Origin: Lachnospiraceae bacterium UBA3689
GTDB lineage: Bacteria; Bacillota; Clostridia; Lachnospirales; Lachnospiraceae
Direction of reading: 5' to 3'
NCBI GenBank assembly: GCA_002371465.1
Contig: DFIU01000019.1
Span: forward strand, 1-44,420
Length of the DNA stretch: 44,420 nucleotides
In this document: positions 1-5,056 of the stretch, piece after piece
Layout of the letters: the number at the start of each line of letters is the position of its first letter
Numbering within the stretch: position 1 is the stretch's first letter
Translations under genes and position numbers: made by a program
The notes under the pieces: model-generated
What the model was told of the DNA's origin: nothing
The model's input: the letters and a program-made list of their open reading frames with translations, nothing else
Databases searched by the model: none

Positions 1-28
1 TGACGGTGAATAATTGAGGTTTAATCAT
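1..28 (-). CDS. 5' fragment of an unidentified element gene
   Basis: Only the first nine codons lie inside the window (reads MIKPQLFTV) before the left edge. The start is well supported: an AGGAGGAG ribosome binding site lies at 34-41, six bases upstream of the ATG. It begins 15 bases after the stop of the preceding 163-residue gene on the same strand, so it is the next cistron of the leftward replication-type block. The fragment is too short to identify. Confidence 0.6.
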
Positions 29-43
29 GTTTGCTCCTCCTTC

Positions 44-535
44 TTATCCTTGTTTTCTAAAATCCAGAATCTCATGGGAATTTTCTGATTTAATGGTCTC
101 TCTTGGCTCTACATCTACTACGCTTCCACCGGCTTCTACATCATCGACCTTATCTCCCTGTACCGATGGCTGCTGTGATCCATTCGCCGTGCCCGATACC
201 ATTCCGATGTCATTGAAGTCAAGCTGTCCCTTGATCTCACCCTTTTTATGCTCCATTACAATCACACGATCATCTCGTATGTCCCTGCTCACAAAGAACC
301 GGGTCTGAACGCCAATCTCCGGCGCGAGCGTATACGATACATCGGCGTTTACCTTCACATCCTCATTATCGTTCTCATCAGGTTTCAGCGTGATTTTCAG
401 CGTAATGGTCCTCTTCTTGTCAGGGTCTGTATTGGGATCGAGAATATTCTTCGCGACCTTTTCCAATGCGCGGTCCACCTTCTCCTGTACCGCGCCGCCA
501 CATAAAGAGGCGAGTGTTAGTCTCTCATCGTGCAT
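44..535 (-). CDS. Phage-type 'replication terminator'-like protein
   Basis: This 163-residue acidic protein opens with LTLASLCGGAVQEKVDRAL and continues with ILDPNTDPDKKRTITLKI. From memory, this pattern belongs to a family in Firmicute prophages commonly labelled 'replication terminator protein'; that label is inherited and the molecular role is not established. The N-terminal half (about 1-85) is a conserved-looking beta-rich block, while the C-terminal 60 residues are low-complexity and acidic. The ATG lies 11 nt inside the 3' end of the rep-like gene, and its ribosome binding site (GGAGG) is made from the last codons of that gene, so the two are probably translationally coupled. I am fairly sure it is a real gene and only moderately sure of the family. 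Confidence 0.7.
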   Translation of the reverse strand: MHDERLTLASLCGGAVQEKVDRALEKVAKNILDPNTDPDKKRTITLKITLKPDENDNEDVKVNADVSYTLAPEIGVQTRFFVSRDIRDDRVIVMEHKKGEIKGQLDFNDIGMVSGTANGSQQPSVQGDKVDDVEAGGSVVDVEPRETIKSENSHEILDFRKQG

Positions 536-1358
536 CCTTGTTTCCTCCTTTAAAATTTTTATGCTTCAATGGGCATTGCTCCCGTCTCCGTTTCCGTCCA
601 GGCCCTCCTTTTGCCCTGGCCATTGTATAGCTCCTGTATCGATATCCCGTAACCTGGTTAATCCCTTCTCGGATCCGGATAATCTCATAGCCCTTCCGAG
701 CTTTCGGTGTGTCCTTCCACCGTTTCAGTTTGTCCACCTTCGGATCCGGAATCGGCATATTCCTGGATGTTGAGTAGCTGGATTCTGCAATCCTTGCCTT
801 TTCCATCGTCCCGTCAGCTTTCTTTCCCAATGTGTTCTCATCTTTGGTCATGTAACTGGACAGCTTTTCGAAGTTTTCATCATAAAGTTTTTCGCTGAAG
901 CGGATCTCACACACATAGGTTCCGCCTTTTGTCCAGGCATCTTTGATGATGCTGGCTGTATCCCCGATCTCATTTATGATCAGGTGGATATGCCATGCTC
1001 CTTTTGTCCCCTTTTCAATATTCCGGATCCAGAACAGTTCCTGTCCCCGCTTCCTGTACTCTTTTCGGACTTTCCGAATTGCTTTTTGAAAATCTTTCAG
1101 CGCCTCCGCCATATCAGACGGCCTCTGCTTCACTTCATACGTCCAGGTAGCAAACAGATCTCCTTCTCCAAAATATTCCAGCAATCGGTATCTGCACCGT
1201 TTCGCTTTATTGATGGCATTCATTTTTCTGATCTGCTCCGGTGATGCCTTCTCCTTCTTTCTCCGCTTCTTTCCCGGGGCTCCATAGTTGCCATCATGAA
1301 ATTCCTCTACTTCAATCAAGTCATTCTTCCTGAAGTGATATGTCTTTCTTTTTACCAT
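525..1358 (-). CDS. rep: HUH-type rolling-circle replication-associated protein
   Basis: This 277-residue basic protein has the signatures of an HUH endonuclease of the Rep_ORF2/G2P kind. It has a hydrophobic strand, GDLFATWTYE (66-75), then the metal-binding GAWHIHLIIN with the HIH triad at 123-125. A candidate nucleophile motif, SSYMTK, follows, with Tyr169 and Lys172. Family members nick one strand at an origin and start rolling-circle replication of plasmids, phages or excised integrative elements. The C-terminus (about 245-277) is very rich in Arg and Lys, probably for DNA binding. The ATG lacks a strong Shine-Dalgarno (GAAGGG about 12 nt upstream). A plus-strand promoter and terminator lie in the 200-nt gap upstream, a possible antisense control of this gene. 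It could instead be a transposon or relaxase-like HUH enzyme, but size and context favour Rep. Confidence 0.75.
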   Translation of the reverse strand: MVKRKTYHFRKNDLIEVEEFHDGNYGAPGKKRRKKEKASPEQIRKMNAINKAKRCRYRLLEYFGEGDLFATWTYEVKQRPSDMAEALKDFQKAIRKVRKEYRKRGQELFWIRNIEKGTKGAWHIHLIINEIGDTASIIKDAWTKGGTYVCEIRFSEKLYDENFEKLSSYMTKDENTLGKKADGTMEKARIAESSYSTSRNMPIPDPKVDKLKRWKDTPKARKGYEIIRIREGINQVTGYRYRSYTMARAKGGPGRKRRREQCPLKHKNFKGGNKDAR

Positions 1359-1433
1359 CCTGCCTGCACCCTTCGGTCATAAATTTAATAACTTTATCAA
1401 GCGCTGAAGCAGGGAAAAGGTCCCTGTTTTCTC

Positions 1434-1462
1434 TTGAAACATAAGGGTTTATGCAGTACAAT
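1434..1462 (+). promoter_or_regulatory. Promoter opposing rep
   Basis: TTGAAA (1434-1439), a 17-nt spacer, then TACAAT (1457-1462) read on the plus strand, although all flanking genes are on the minus strand. Transcription would start near 1469 and run into the terminator at 1495-1527. Confidence 0.55.
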
Positions 1463-1468
1463 ATGAAT

Positions 1469-1527
1469 GTGGATATATTGACGTTATAAACCCCGACCTG
1501 ATGTTGCCAGACATCAGGTCCTTTTTT
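1469..1527 (+). ncRNA. Candidate counter-transcribed small RNA upstream of rep
   Basis: The predicted product of the promoter at 1434-1462 is about 59 nt and ends in a clean intrinsic terminator. It has no open reading frame of note. It is complementary to the stretch 110-170 nt upstream of the rep start codon, that is, to the rep mRNA leader if transcription enters from the upstream cistrons. Rolling-circle plasmids such as pT181 and pMV158 use antisense RNAs in this position to limit Rep synthesis. The role here is inference; only the promoter, terminator and orientation are seen. Confidence 0.45.
1495..1527 (+). terminator. Plus-strand intrinsic terminator upstream of rep
   Basis: A 10-bp perfect stem, GACCTGATGT (1495-1504) with ACATCAGGTC (1511-1520), and a six-base loop, followed by C and six T at 1522-1527. 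There is no U-run in the minus direction, so it works only for plus-strand transcripts. Confidence 0.75.
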
Positions 1528-1555
1528 ATTTCTATGGAATCAATCTGATCAAAGA

Positions 1556-1618
1556 TCACATTGCCACATCTCCGGTGCAGCTCTCTTCCATGCTGTCAAA
1601 CGTTACTGTGATCTTCAT
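1556..1618 (-). CDS. Tiny coupled ORF (20 aa)
   Basis: The frame encodes MKITVTFDSMEESCTGDVAM and its ATG overlaps the stop of the upstream HTH gene as ATGA, the same arrangement used by the two preceding gene junctions. The N-terminal pattern MKITVTFDS resembles short phage proteins I have seen in similar positions, but it is too short to be diagnostic. The support is the coupling, not conservation that I can show. Confidence 0.4.
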   Translation of the reverse strand: MKITVTFDSMEESCTGDVAM

Positions 1619-2121
1619 ATTCTTCTCTCTCTTCCTTCCGCTACATTCTTTGCCCAGGTAAACCCAACACCGGGATGCTGTTTCTGATATTCCCCCAGGT
1701 ACTTCCGCACCGTCTGGTCTGACACTCCAAAATGGGCGGCAATATGGGCAACACTGGATCCGGAAAGACGCATATTTGCCATCTCTCTCGCCATATCTGC
1801 CGTAATCGTCAATCTCTTGCCTGAAGATTTTTCCTTTGAATGTGCCCATCGGTTCAGTGCCGGCGGGCATTCTTTTTTTCTTCTGGTGTCATGTTTTAAC
1901 TCTCCTGTTAAAATTCGGTCTGACGCGATCTGTATCCACATTACGTCGTGCAAAAATCGTTTCAGTTCATAGTCTTCAACCTTGTATCCATCTGATAACT
2001 CCTCTACCTTCTTCAGTACCACGTCAGAGAGCCTCACAATGTCATCAAGGAGACTGTCATACTCCCAGGTATCCAGGTCGTCGATGCAGCGTGAAGATAC
2101 CTCTTGTAGTGTCCTCTTCAT
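1615..2121 (-). CDS. HTH protein of the mobile element
   Basis: This 168-residue protein has an acidic helical N-terminal domain (1-75), a basic linker, and a clear helix-turn-helix at about 108-143 (ADMAREMANMRLSG, then VAHIAAHFGVSDQTVRKYL). The HTH is of the resolvase/transposase or sigma-region-4 kind. The tail (144-168) is charged. It probably binds element DNA as a regulator or replication accessory. The ATG overlaps the stop of the upstream membrane-protein gene (ATGA), and a GGGGGTGAGG binding site lies within that gene. No specific family is recognised. Confidence 0.65.
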   Translation of the reverse strand: MKRTLQEVSSRCIDDLDTWEYDSLLDDIVRLSDVVLKKVEELSDGYKVEDYELKRFLHDVMWIQIASDRILTGELKHDTRRKKECPPALNRWAHSKEKSSGKRLTITADMAREMANMRLSGSSVAHIAAHFGVSDQTVRKYLGEYQKQHPGVGFTWAKNVAEGRERRI

Positions 2122-2339
2122 GCCTCACCCCCGAAGATCCATTCAATCCACCAGTTTGGATTGATGATACCAAGCACCTTGGCCATACCAACTACATAGA
2201 CCAGGATTGCGGTCAAGAGGCAGCCGATCGGCTGCATTTGGAGGTACAGAAAGCACACGAGCAGAACAAGGATCGTGATCACAATGACCTGCACATCCAG
2301 TATGGCAACCAGCCGTTTGGTTCGTTCGTCCTGCATCAT
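2118..2339 (-). CDS. Small two-pass membrane protein
   Basis: A protein of about 73 residues with two hydrophobic segments (roughly residues 11-31 and 33-53), separated by only a short break, and a short polar N-terminus with several charged residues. The Trp-rich end reads NPNWWIEWIFGGEA. The size and topology are holin-like, but a holin would be unexpected in a replication/regulatory block, and there is no lysin nearby, so this is not claimed. Two adjacent ATG codons (2339 and 2336) follow GGGAGG; the first overlaps the upstream stop as ATGA. No family recognised. Confidence 0.6.
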   Translation of the reverse strand: MMQDERTKRLVAILDVQVIVITILVLLVCFLYLQMQPIGCLLTAILVYVVGMAKVLGIINPNWWIEWIFGGEA

Positions 2340-2527
2340 CGTCCCTCCCATTTTCCAATCCTCTCCCCTGCCCGCATGGCTGCCTTTAGAGAGAAGTATT
2401 CCTGTTCCAGCCCCTCATACAGCAGGTAGTACCGGTTTCGTCTGTCCTCCACCGTAACGCCGGGACATTCCTTCGCCCGGTACCGTGCTACCCCCTGCGG
2501 GTTACTTACCAAAGTCCAATCTGCCAT
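2336..2527 (-). CDS. Small hypothetical element protein
   Basis: A 63-residue protein starting MADWTLVSNPQGVARYRAKECPG, with a predicted mixed beta/helix fold and a GERIGKWEGR end. A ribosome binding site, GGAGATATTAGC, precedes the ATG. It is the first gene of the ATGA-linked chain (this gene, the membrane protein, the HTH gene and the 20-aa ORF). Small proteins like this are frequent between regulator and replication genes in Firmicute prophages. I do not recognise its function. Confidence 0.55.
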   Translation of the reverse strand: MADWTLVSNPQGVARYRAKECPGVTVEDRRNRYYLLYEGLEQEYFSLKAAMRAGERIGKWEGR

Positions 2528-2551
2528 GCTAATATCTCCGTTCCCGGCTGT

Positions 2552-2695
2552 TTACCGTAACTGGTTGAGAAGACGCCCGGTGGCGTAAAGGATGGCATCA
2601 ATGACCCTTTCGACAAAACTTTTCCGGACCATCTTCATCTCCTTGATCTTCTCCCTATGGTTCTGCTGAACCATGAACACTAAATCCTCTTTCAC
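2552..2695 (-). CDS. Short GTG-start hypothetical protein
   Basis: A 47-residue frame beginning with GTG behind a strong AAGGGGGT binding site seven bases away. It reads MKEDLVFMVQQNHREKIKEMK and ends ILYATGRLLNQLR. It is predicted to be almost entirely helical and amphipathic. It fills the space between the two flanking minus-strand genes (24 nt to the next, 30 nt from the previous), which argues that it is real. No homologue recognised. Confidence 0.5.
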   Translation of the reverse strand: MKEDLVFMVQQNHREKIKEMKMVRKSFVERVIDAILYATGRLLNQLR

Positions 2696-2725
2696 GTTTA
2701 CCCCCTTATGCTATTTAACCTTCTC

Positions 2726-2947
2726 CTATACCAGCTTGAGGGCCGGCTTCAGTCCTGCCTCTATTCTGTTTTCGTTTACGATGACATCTTCAAACACGTC
2801 CTCGCGGACAAAGACTATGTTGCCGTTGTGAACGACAGCATCAGCGGGATACCGATCAGCGTGCCTCTTGATCCAGTCAATCTTGCGCTCTACCGTCCGT
2901 ACGCTGATCCCGTACTCCTTGGCAAAATACTTTTTCCTTCTGTACAT
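2726..2947 (-). CDS. Small HTH DNA-binding (excisionase-like) protein
   Basis: With the start at 2947 the protein has 73 residues: MYRRKKYFAKEYGISVRTVER and onward. This start is chosen because GGGAGGTG lies six bases upstream; a longer in-frame extension has no binding site. Residues 8-30 form a winged-HTH/MerR-type recognition unit (AKEYGISVRTVERKIDWI), and the short size fits phage excisionases and helix-turn-helix 17 proteins. It lies just after the Cro-like gene and is preceded by an operator copy (3039-3057) and three GTTATCA repeats, so it may be an excisionase or second regulator under repressor control. Confidence 0.6.
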   Translation of the reverse strand: MYRRKKYFAKEYGISVRTVERKIDWIKRHADRYPADAVVHNGNIVFVREDVFEDVIVNENRIEAGLKPALKLV

Positions 2948-2989
2948 AAATTTCACCTCCCTTCCACATATATGGAAAATAGAAATCCT

Positions 2990-3042
2990 GTTATCAAAAG
3001 ACCTTTTTTTGTTATCAGCAAAGTTTTTCCTATGCGTTATCA
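2990..3042. repeat. Three GTTATCA direct repeats
   Basis: GTTATCA occurs at 2990-2996, 3011-3017 and 3036-3042, with starts 21 and 25 bp apart, close to two helical turns each. They lie between the Cro-like gene and the small HTH gene, the third touching an operator palindrome. They may be binding sites for one of the neighbouring DNA-binding proteins. Confidence 0.5.
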
Positions 3043-3057
3043 CGGTTAAACCGTGTT
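3039..3057. promoter_or_regulatory. Operator copy O4
   Basis: The sequence ATCACGGTTAAACCGTGTT matches the perfect operator at 3271-3289 except for the centre and last few bases. It overlaps the stop codon of the Cro-like gene and lies about 90 nt upstream of the small HTH gene. Confidence 0.6.
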
Positions 3058-3246
3058 TTCCTGGCATAAAAAATTAATCATGTTATATGAAATTTCATAT
3101 ACTTTCTCGATTGCTACAATCTGTGGAACTGTGGGATAACTCTCACATCTTTCCCACCGACTGAGAGTATCAGGATTTACACCTATCAATTCTGCCGCTT
3201 TCTTTAGTGTATAACCCTTGTTGATCCGAGCTGCTCTAAGTGTCAT
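3046..3246 (-). CDS. Cro-like XRE-family HTH regulator
   Basis: Starting at 3246 (GGAG upstream) the protein has 66 residues, beginning MTLRAARINKGYTLKKAAEL. The HTH spans about residues 10-40 (KKAAELIGVNPDTLSRWERCESYPTV split across two helices), the usual XRE/Cro-CI fold, and the short C-terminus fits a Cro-type protein with no protease domain. It is the first gene of the leftward operon and faces the S24 repressor across a shared operator region, which is the lambda-like arrangement. Its promoter TTGACA-N17-TATGAT overlaps one operator and is followed by another. The longer in-frame N-terminus would run through operator and promoter DNA, so it is rejected. Confidence 0.8.
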   Translation of the reverse strand: MTLRAARINKGYTLKKAAELIGVNPDTLSRWERCESYPTVPQIVAIEKVYEISYNMINFLCQENTV

Positions 3247-3270
3247 TTTTTCTACTGCTCCTTTCTTTTT

Positions 3271-3289
3271 ATCACGGTTATTCCGTGAT
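3271..3289. promoter_or_regulatory. Operator O1 (perfect palindrome)
   Basis: ATCACGGTTATTCCGTGAT, seven-base arms around a five-base centre. It covers the predicted transcription start of the leftward promoter. Confidence 0.75.
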
Positions 3290-3292
3290 TGA

Positions 3293-3321
3293 ATCATACC
3301 GCCATCTTTAAAATGTGTCAA
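3293..3321 (-). promoter_or_regulatory. Leftward early promoter (PR-like)
   Basis: TTGACA (3316-3321), a 17-nt spacer, TATGAT (3293-3298) on the minus strand, reading into the Cro-like gene. The -35 overlaps operator O2 and the start site lies in O1. Confidence 0.8.
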
Positions 3322-3336
3322 CGGTTAATCCGTGAT
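3318..3336. promoter_or_regulatory. Operator copy O2
   Basis: TCAACGGTTAATCCGTGAT: the right arm CCGTGAT is intact, and the left arm keeps ACGG. It overlaps the -35 box of the leftward promoter. Confidence 0.65.
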
Positions 3337-3352
3337 TTTTTCTTTTTTTTCA

Positions 3353-3381
3353 TTGAACAATCACGGTTAAAGCTGTAATAT
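3353..3381 (+). promoter_or_regulatory. Repressor promoter with embedded operator O3
   Basis: TTGAAC (3353-3358), a 17-nt spacer, TAATAT (3376-3381). Operator copy O3 (3360-3378, left arm ATCACGG intact, right arm degenerate) fills the spacer, so the repressor probably controls its own synthesis. Confidence 0.7.
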
Positions 3382-3399
3382 CGTATTGGAGGTACTTAT

Positions 3400-4038
3400 A
3401 TGAGCGACTTAGGTAATAAACAGATAATGGCACGAAACTTAAGGCGTTATATGGATCAGAAAGAAGTTTCAAGAAAAGATATTTGTGAAGCTTTGGGTTT
3501 AAGCTATATGACTGTATCGGACTGGATAAATGGAAAGACATACCCTCGTATTGATAAAATAGAAATGTTGGCTAACTACTTCGGCGTTAGTAAGGCGGAT
3601 CTTGTAGAGGAAAGAAACCCCAGACTCCCAGTCCATCCCTCTCCTTATGGTCATTACCGTATCCCTGTTCTGACAACCGTCGCTGCAGGAAAACCAATTT
3701 ATGCAGAGGAAGATATCATTGAATGGATTGATTACGATAAAGACCCGGGCGATCACATTCGTGCGTGCCGGATCGAGGGTAACAGCATGATACCGAGAAT
3801 ACAGGATGGTGATACTATCATCTTTAATACAGAATTAGGTTGGGAAGATGGGGATGTTGTTGTCGCTACTGTGAACGGTGACCACGCTACATGCAAACGG
3901 ATTCGTCGCTATACTGACGGAATTGCTCTCCTATCCGACAATACTGATATTAAACCAATGTACTACTCTAAGCAGGAGGTGGAGGATCTTCCGGTTAAGA
4001 TCATAGGCAGAGTTATGGAAGTGAGGGGAAGACTGTAA
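3400..4038 (+). CDS. CI/LexA-like repressor with S24 peptidase domain
   Basis: This 212-residue protein has an N-terminal XRE helix-turn-helix (about 8-62; KDICEALGLSYMTVSDWING) and a C-terminal LexA/CI self-cleavage domain. The serine is in EGNSMIP (Ser129) and the lysine in ATCKRI (Lys166), 37 residues apart as in LexA; an Ala-Gly cleavage bond (96-97, VAAGKP) is present. Family members keep prophage or integrative-element lytic genes off and cleave themselves when RecA is activated by DNA damage. GGAGG lies eight bases before the ATG. It is divergent from the Cro-like gene, with operators between, and upstream of the NYN and integrase genes. SOS-inducible control of the element is therefore likely. 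Confidence 0.9.
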   Translation: MSDLGNKQIMARNLRRYMDQKEVSRKDICEALGLSYMTVSDWINGKTYPRIDKIEMLANYFGVSKADLVEERNPRLPVHPSPYGHYRIPVLTTVAAGKPIYAEEDIIEWIDYDKDPGDHIRACRIEGNSMIPRIQDGDTIIFNTELGWEDGDVVVATVNGDHATCKRIRRYTDGIALLSDNTDIKPMYYSKQEVEDLPVKIIGRVMEVRGRL

Positions 4039-4133
4039 TTGGTATAGCCTATTTTTTATGCTATTTTTTATGCTTCACAGGGTAGAACTGCAATATATAG
4101 ATTTTTGTACGAATAATATTCAACATCTTGTTG

Positions 4134-4162
4134 TTGCAATAATGCCACTTCGAGGTTACTAT
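4134..4162 (+). promoter_or_regulatory. Promoter for leader RNA and NYN gene
   Basis: TTGCAA (4134-4139), a 17-nt spacer, TACTAT (4157-4162). The predicted start near 4169 is only a few bases before the hairpin at 4175-4229. Confidence 0.55.
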
Positions 4163-4168
4163 TATGTT

Positions 4169-4236
4169 ATGAACAGGCCTTAGGTGGTAGGCAATCCCAA
4201 GATGTGGGATATGCCGATACCTAAGGCCTTATTTTT
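4169..4236 (+). ncRNA. Structured leader RNA / hairpin before NYN gene
   Basis: A perfect 11-bp outer stem, AGGCCTTAGGT (4175-4185) with ACCTAAGGCCT (4219-4229), encloses a second stem. The inner stem is GGCA/TGCC and CCCA/TGGG around a five-base loop, making one long hairpin. It is followed by TATTTTTA, so it could terminate transcription, and the NYN binding site GGAGG starts 12 bases later. It could be a terminator of the repressor transcript, an attenuator of the NYN gene, or a small stable RNA. Only the structure is seen; function is open. Confidence 0.6.
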
Positions 4237-4250
4237 ATGTGGAGGATTCT

Positions 4251-4931
4251 ATGAAAACAGCAATATTAGTTGACGGGGGATTTTATCGTAAACGCGCCGC
4301 TTATCTATGGGGTAAAAAGGATCCTATGCTGAGAGCAAAGGAACTAATTTCATATTGCAATGCCCACTTAAAACACGAAAGAAAATATTGTGATGATCTG
4401 AATTTATATCGAATTTTTTATTACGATTGCGCTCCACTTGCTAAAACTGTTTATCATCCACTGCTACAACAAGGAATTGACTTCCGACATAACGAAACCT
4501 ATGCATGGACCAACACATTCTTTGAAGAACTCAAAAAGCAAAGAAAGGTAGCATTACGGTTGGGTGAGTTGTCTGATGATTTTGCCGCTTTTGTAATTTC
4601 AGCGCAGGCTACTAAGGATGTTCTTTCTGGGAAAAGGCAGCTATCCGATTTAACCGAGGCAGATTTTCGCATTAATTTTTCTCAAAAAGGTGTCGATATG
4701 AAAATTGGCATTGATATTTCCTCTCTTGCCTTAAAGAAACAGGTTGATCAGATTATTCTTATTGCTGGCGATAGTGATTTCGTTCCTGCCGCAAAACTTG
4801 CACGAAGAGAGGGGATTGATTTCGTTCTTGATCCTCTGTGGGCGGATATTAAACCAAATTTATTTGAACATATTGACGGGTTGCATTCCGAATGGAAAAA
4901 GAAAAAGGAAAAACAACAAGACAAAGAATAA
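4251..4931 (+). CDS. NYN-domain (LabA/DUF88-type) PIN-like nuclease
   Basis: This 226-residue protein has all landmarks of the bacterial NYN/LabA family. These are ILVDGGFYRKR with Asp8 at the N-terminus, an internal QKGVDMKIGIDI (Asp149, Asp155), and IAGDSDFVPAAKLARREG with Asp174 and Asp176. The acidic residues form the metal-binding site of PIN-like RNases. The C-terminal 15 residues are lysine-rich. The ATG at 4251 is chosen because GGAGG lies five bases upstream; a GTG four codons earlier would be inside that binding site. It sits between the repressor and the integrase, immediately after a stable hairpin RNA. Family members act on RNA, but the substrate here is unknown. Confidence 0.85.
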   Translation: MKTAILVDGGFYRKRAAYLWGKKDPMLRAKELISYCNAHLKHERKYCDDLNLYRIFYYDCAPLAKTVYHPLLQQGIDFRHNETYAWTNTFFEELKKQRKVALRLGELSDDFAAFVISAQATKDVLSGKRQLSDLTEADFRINFSQKGVDMKIGIDISSLALKKQVDQIILIAGDSDFVPAAKLARREGIDFVLDPLWADIKPNLFEHIDGLHSEWKKKKEKQQDKE

Positions 4932-4945
4932 CGGCAAAATAAAAG

Positions 4946-5039
4946 TGCCGCCCAGTGAGGCAACACTAGGCGGCAAGGGTACATGAAAATTATCACATCC
5001 ACAATAGGGATTTCCATGCCTTTTTATTATAGCATGGAA
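4946..5039 (+). promoter_or_regulatory. Structured leader of the integrase gene (two hairpins)
   Basis: First hairpin: TGCCGCCcAGTG (4946-4957) pairs with CACTaGGCGGCA (4964-4975) around AGGCAA. Second hairpin: TTCCATGC (5012-5019) pairs with GCATGGAA (5032-5039) around a T-rich loop. The integrase binding site follows directly. On the minus strand the first hairpin is followed by TTTTATTTT, so it could also stop antisense transcription. Confidence 0.5.
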
Positions 5040-5056
5040 CCCCGGAAGGGAGAACT

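Noticed and set aside
2118..2339. Holin reading of the two-span small membrane protein
   Set aside because: No endolysin or late genes are nearby and the gene is coupled to regulatory/replication genes, so a lysis role is unsupported.
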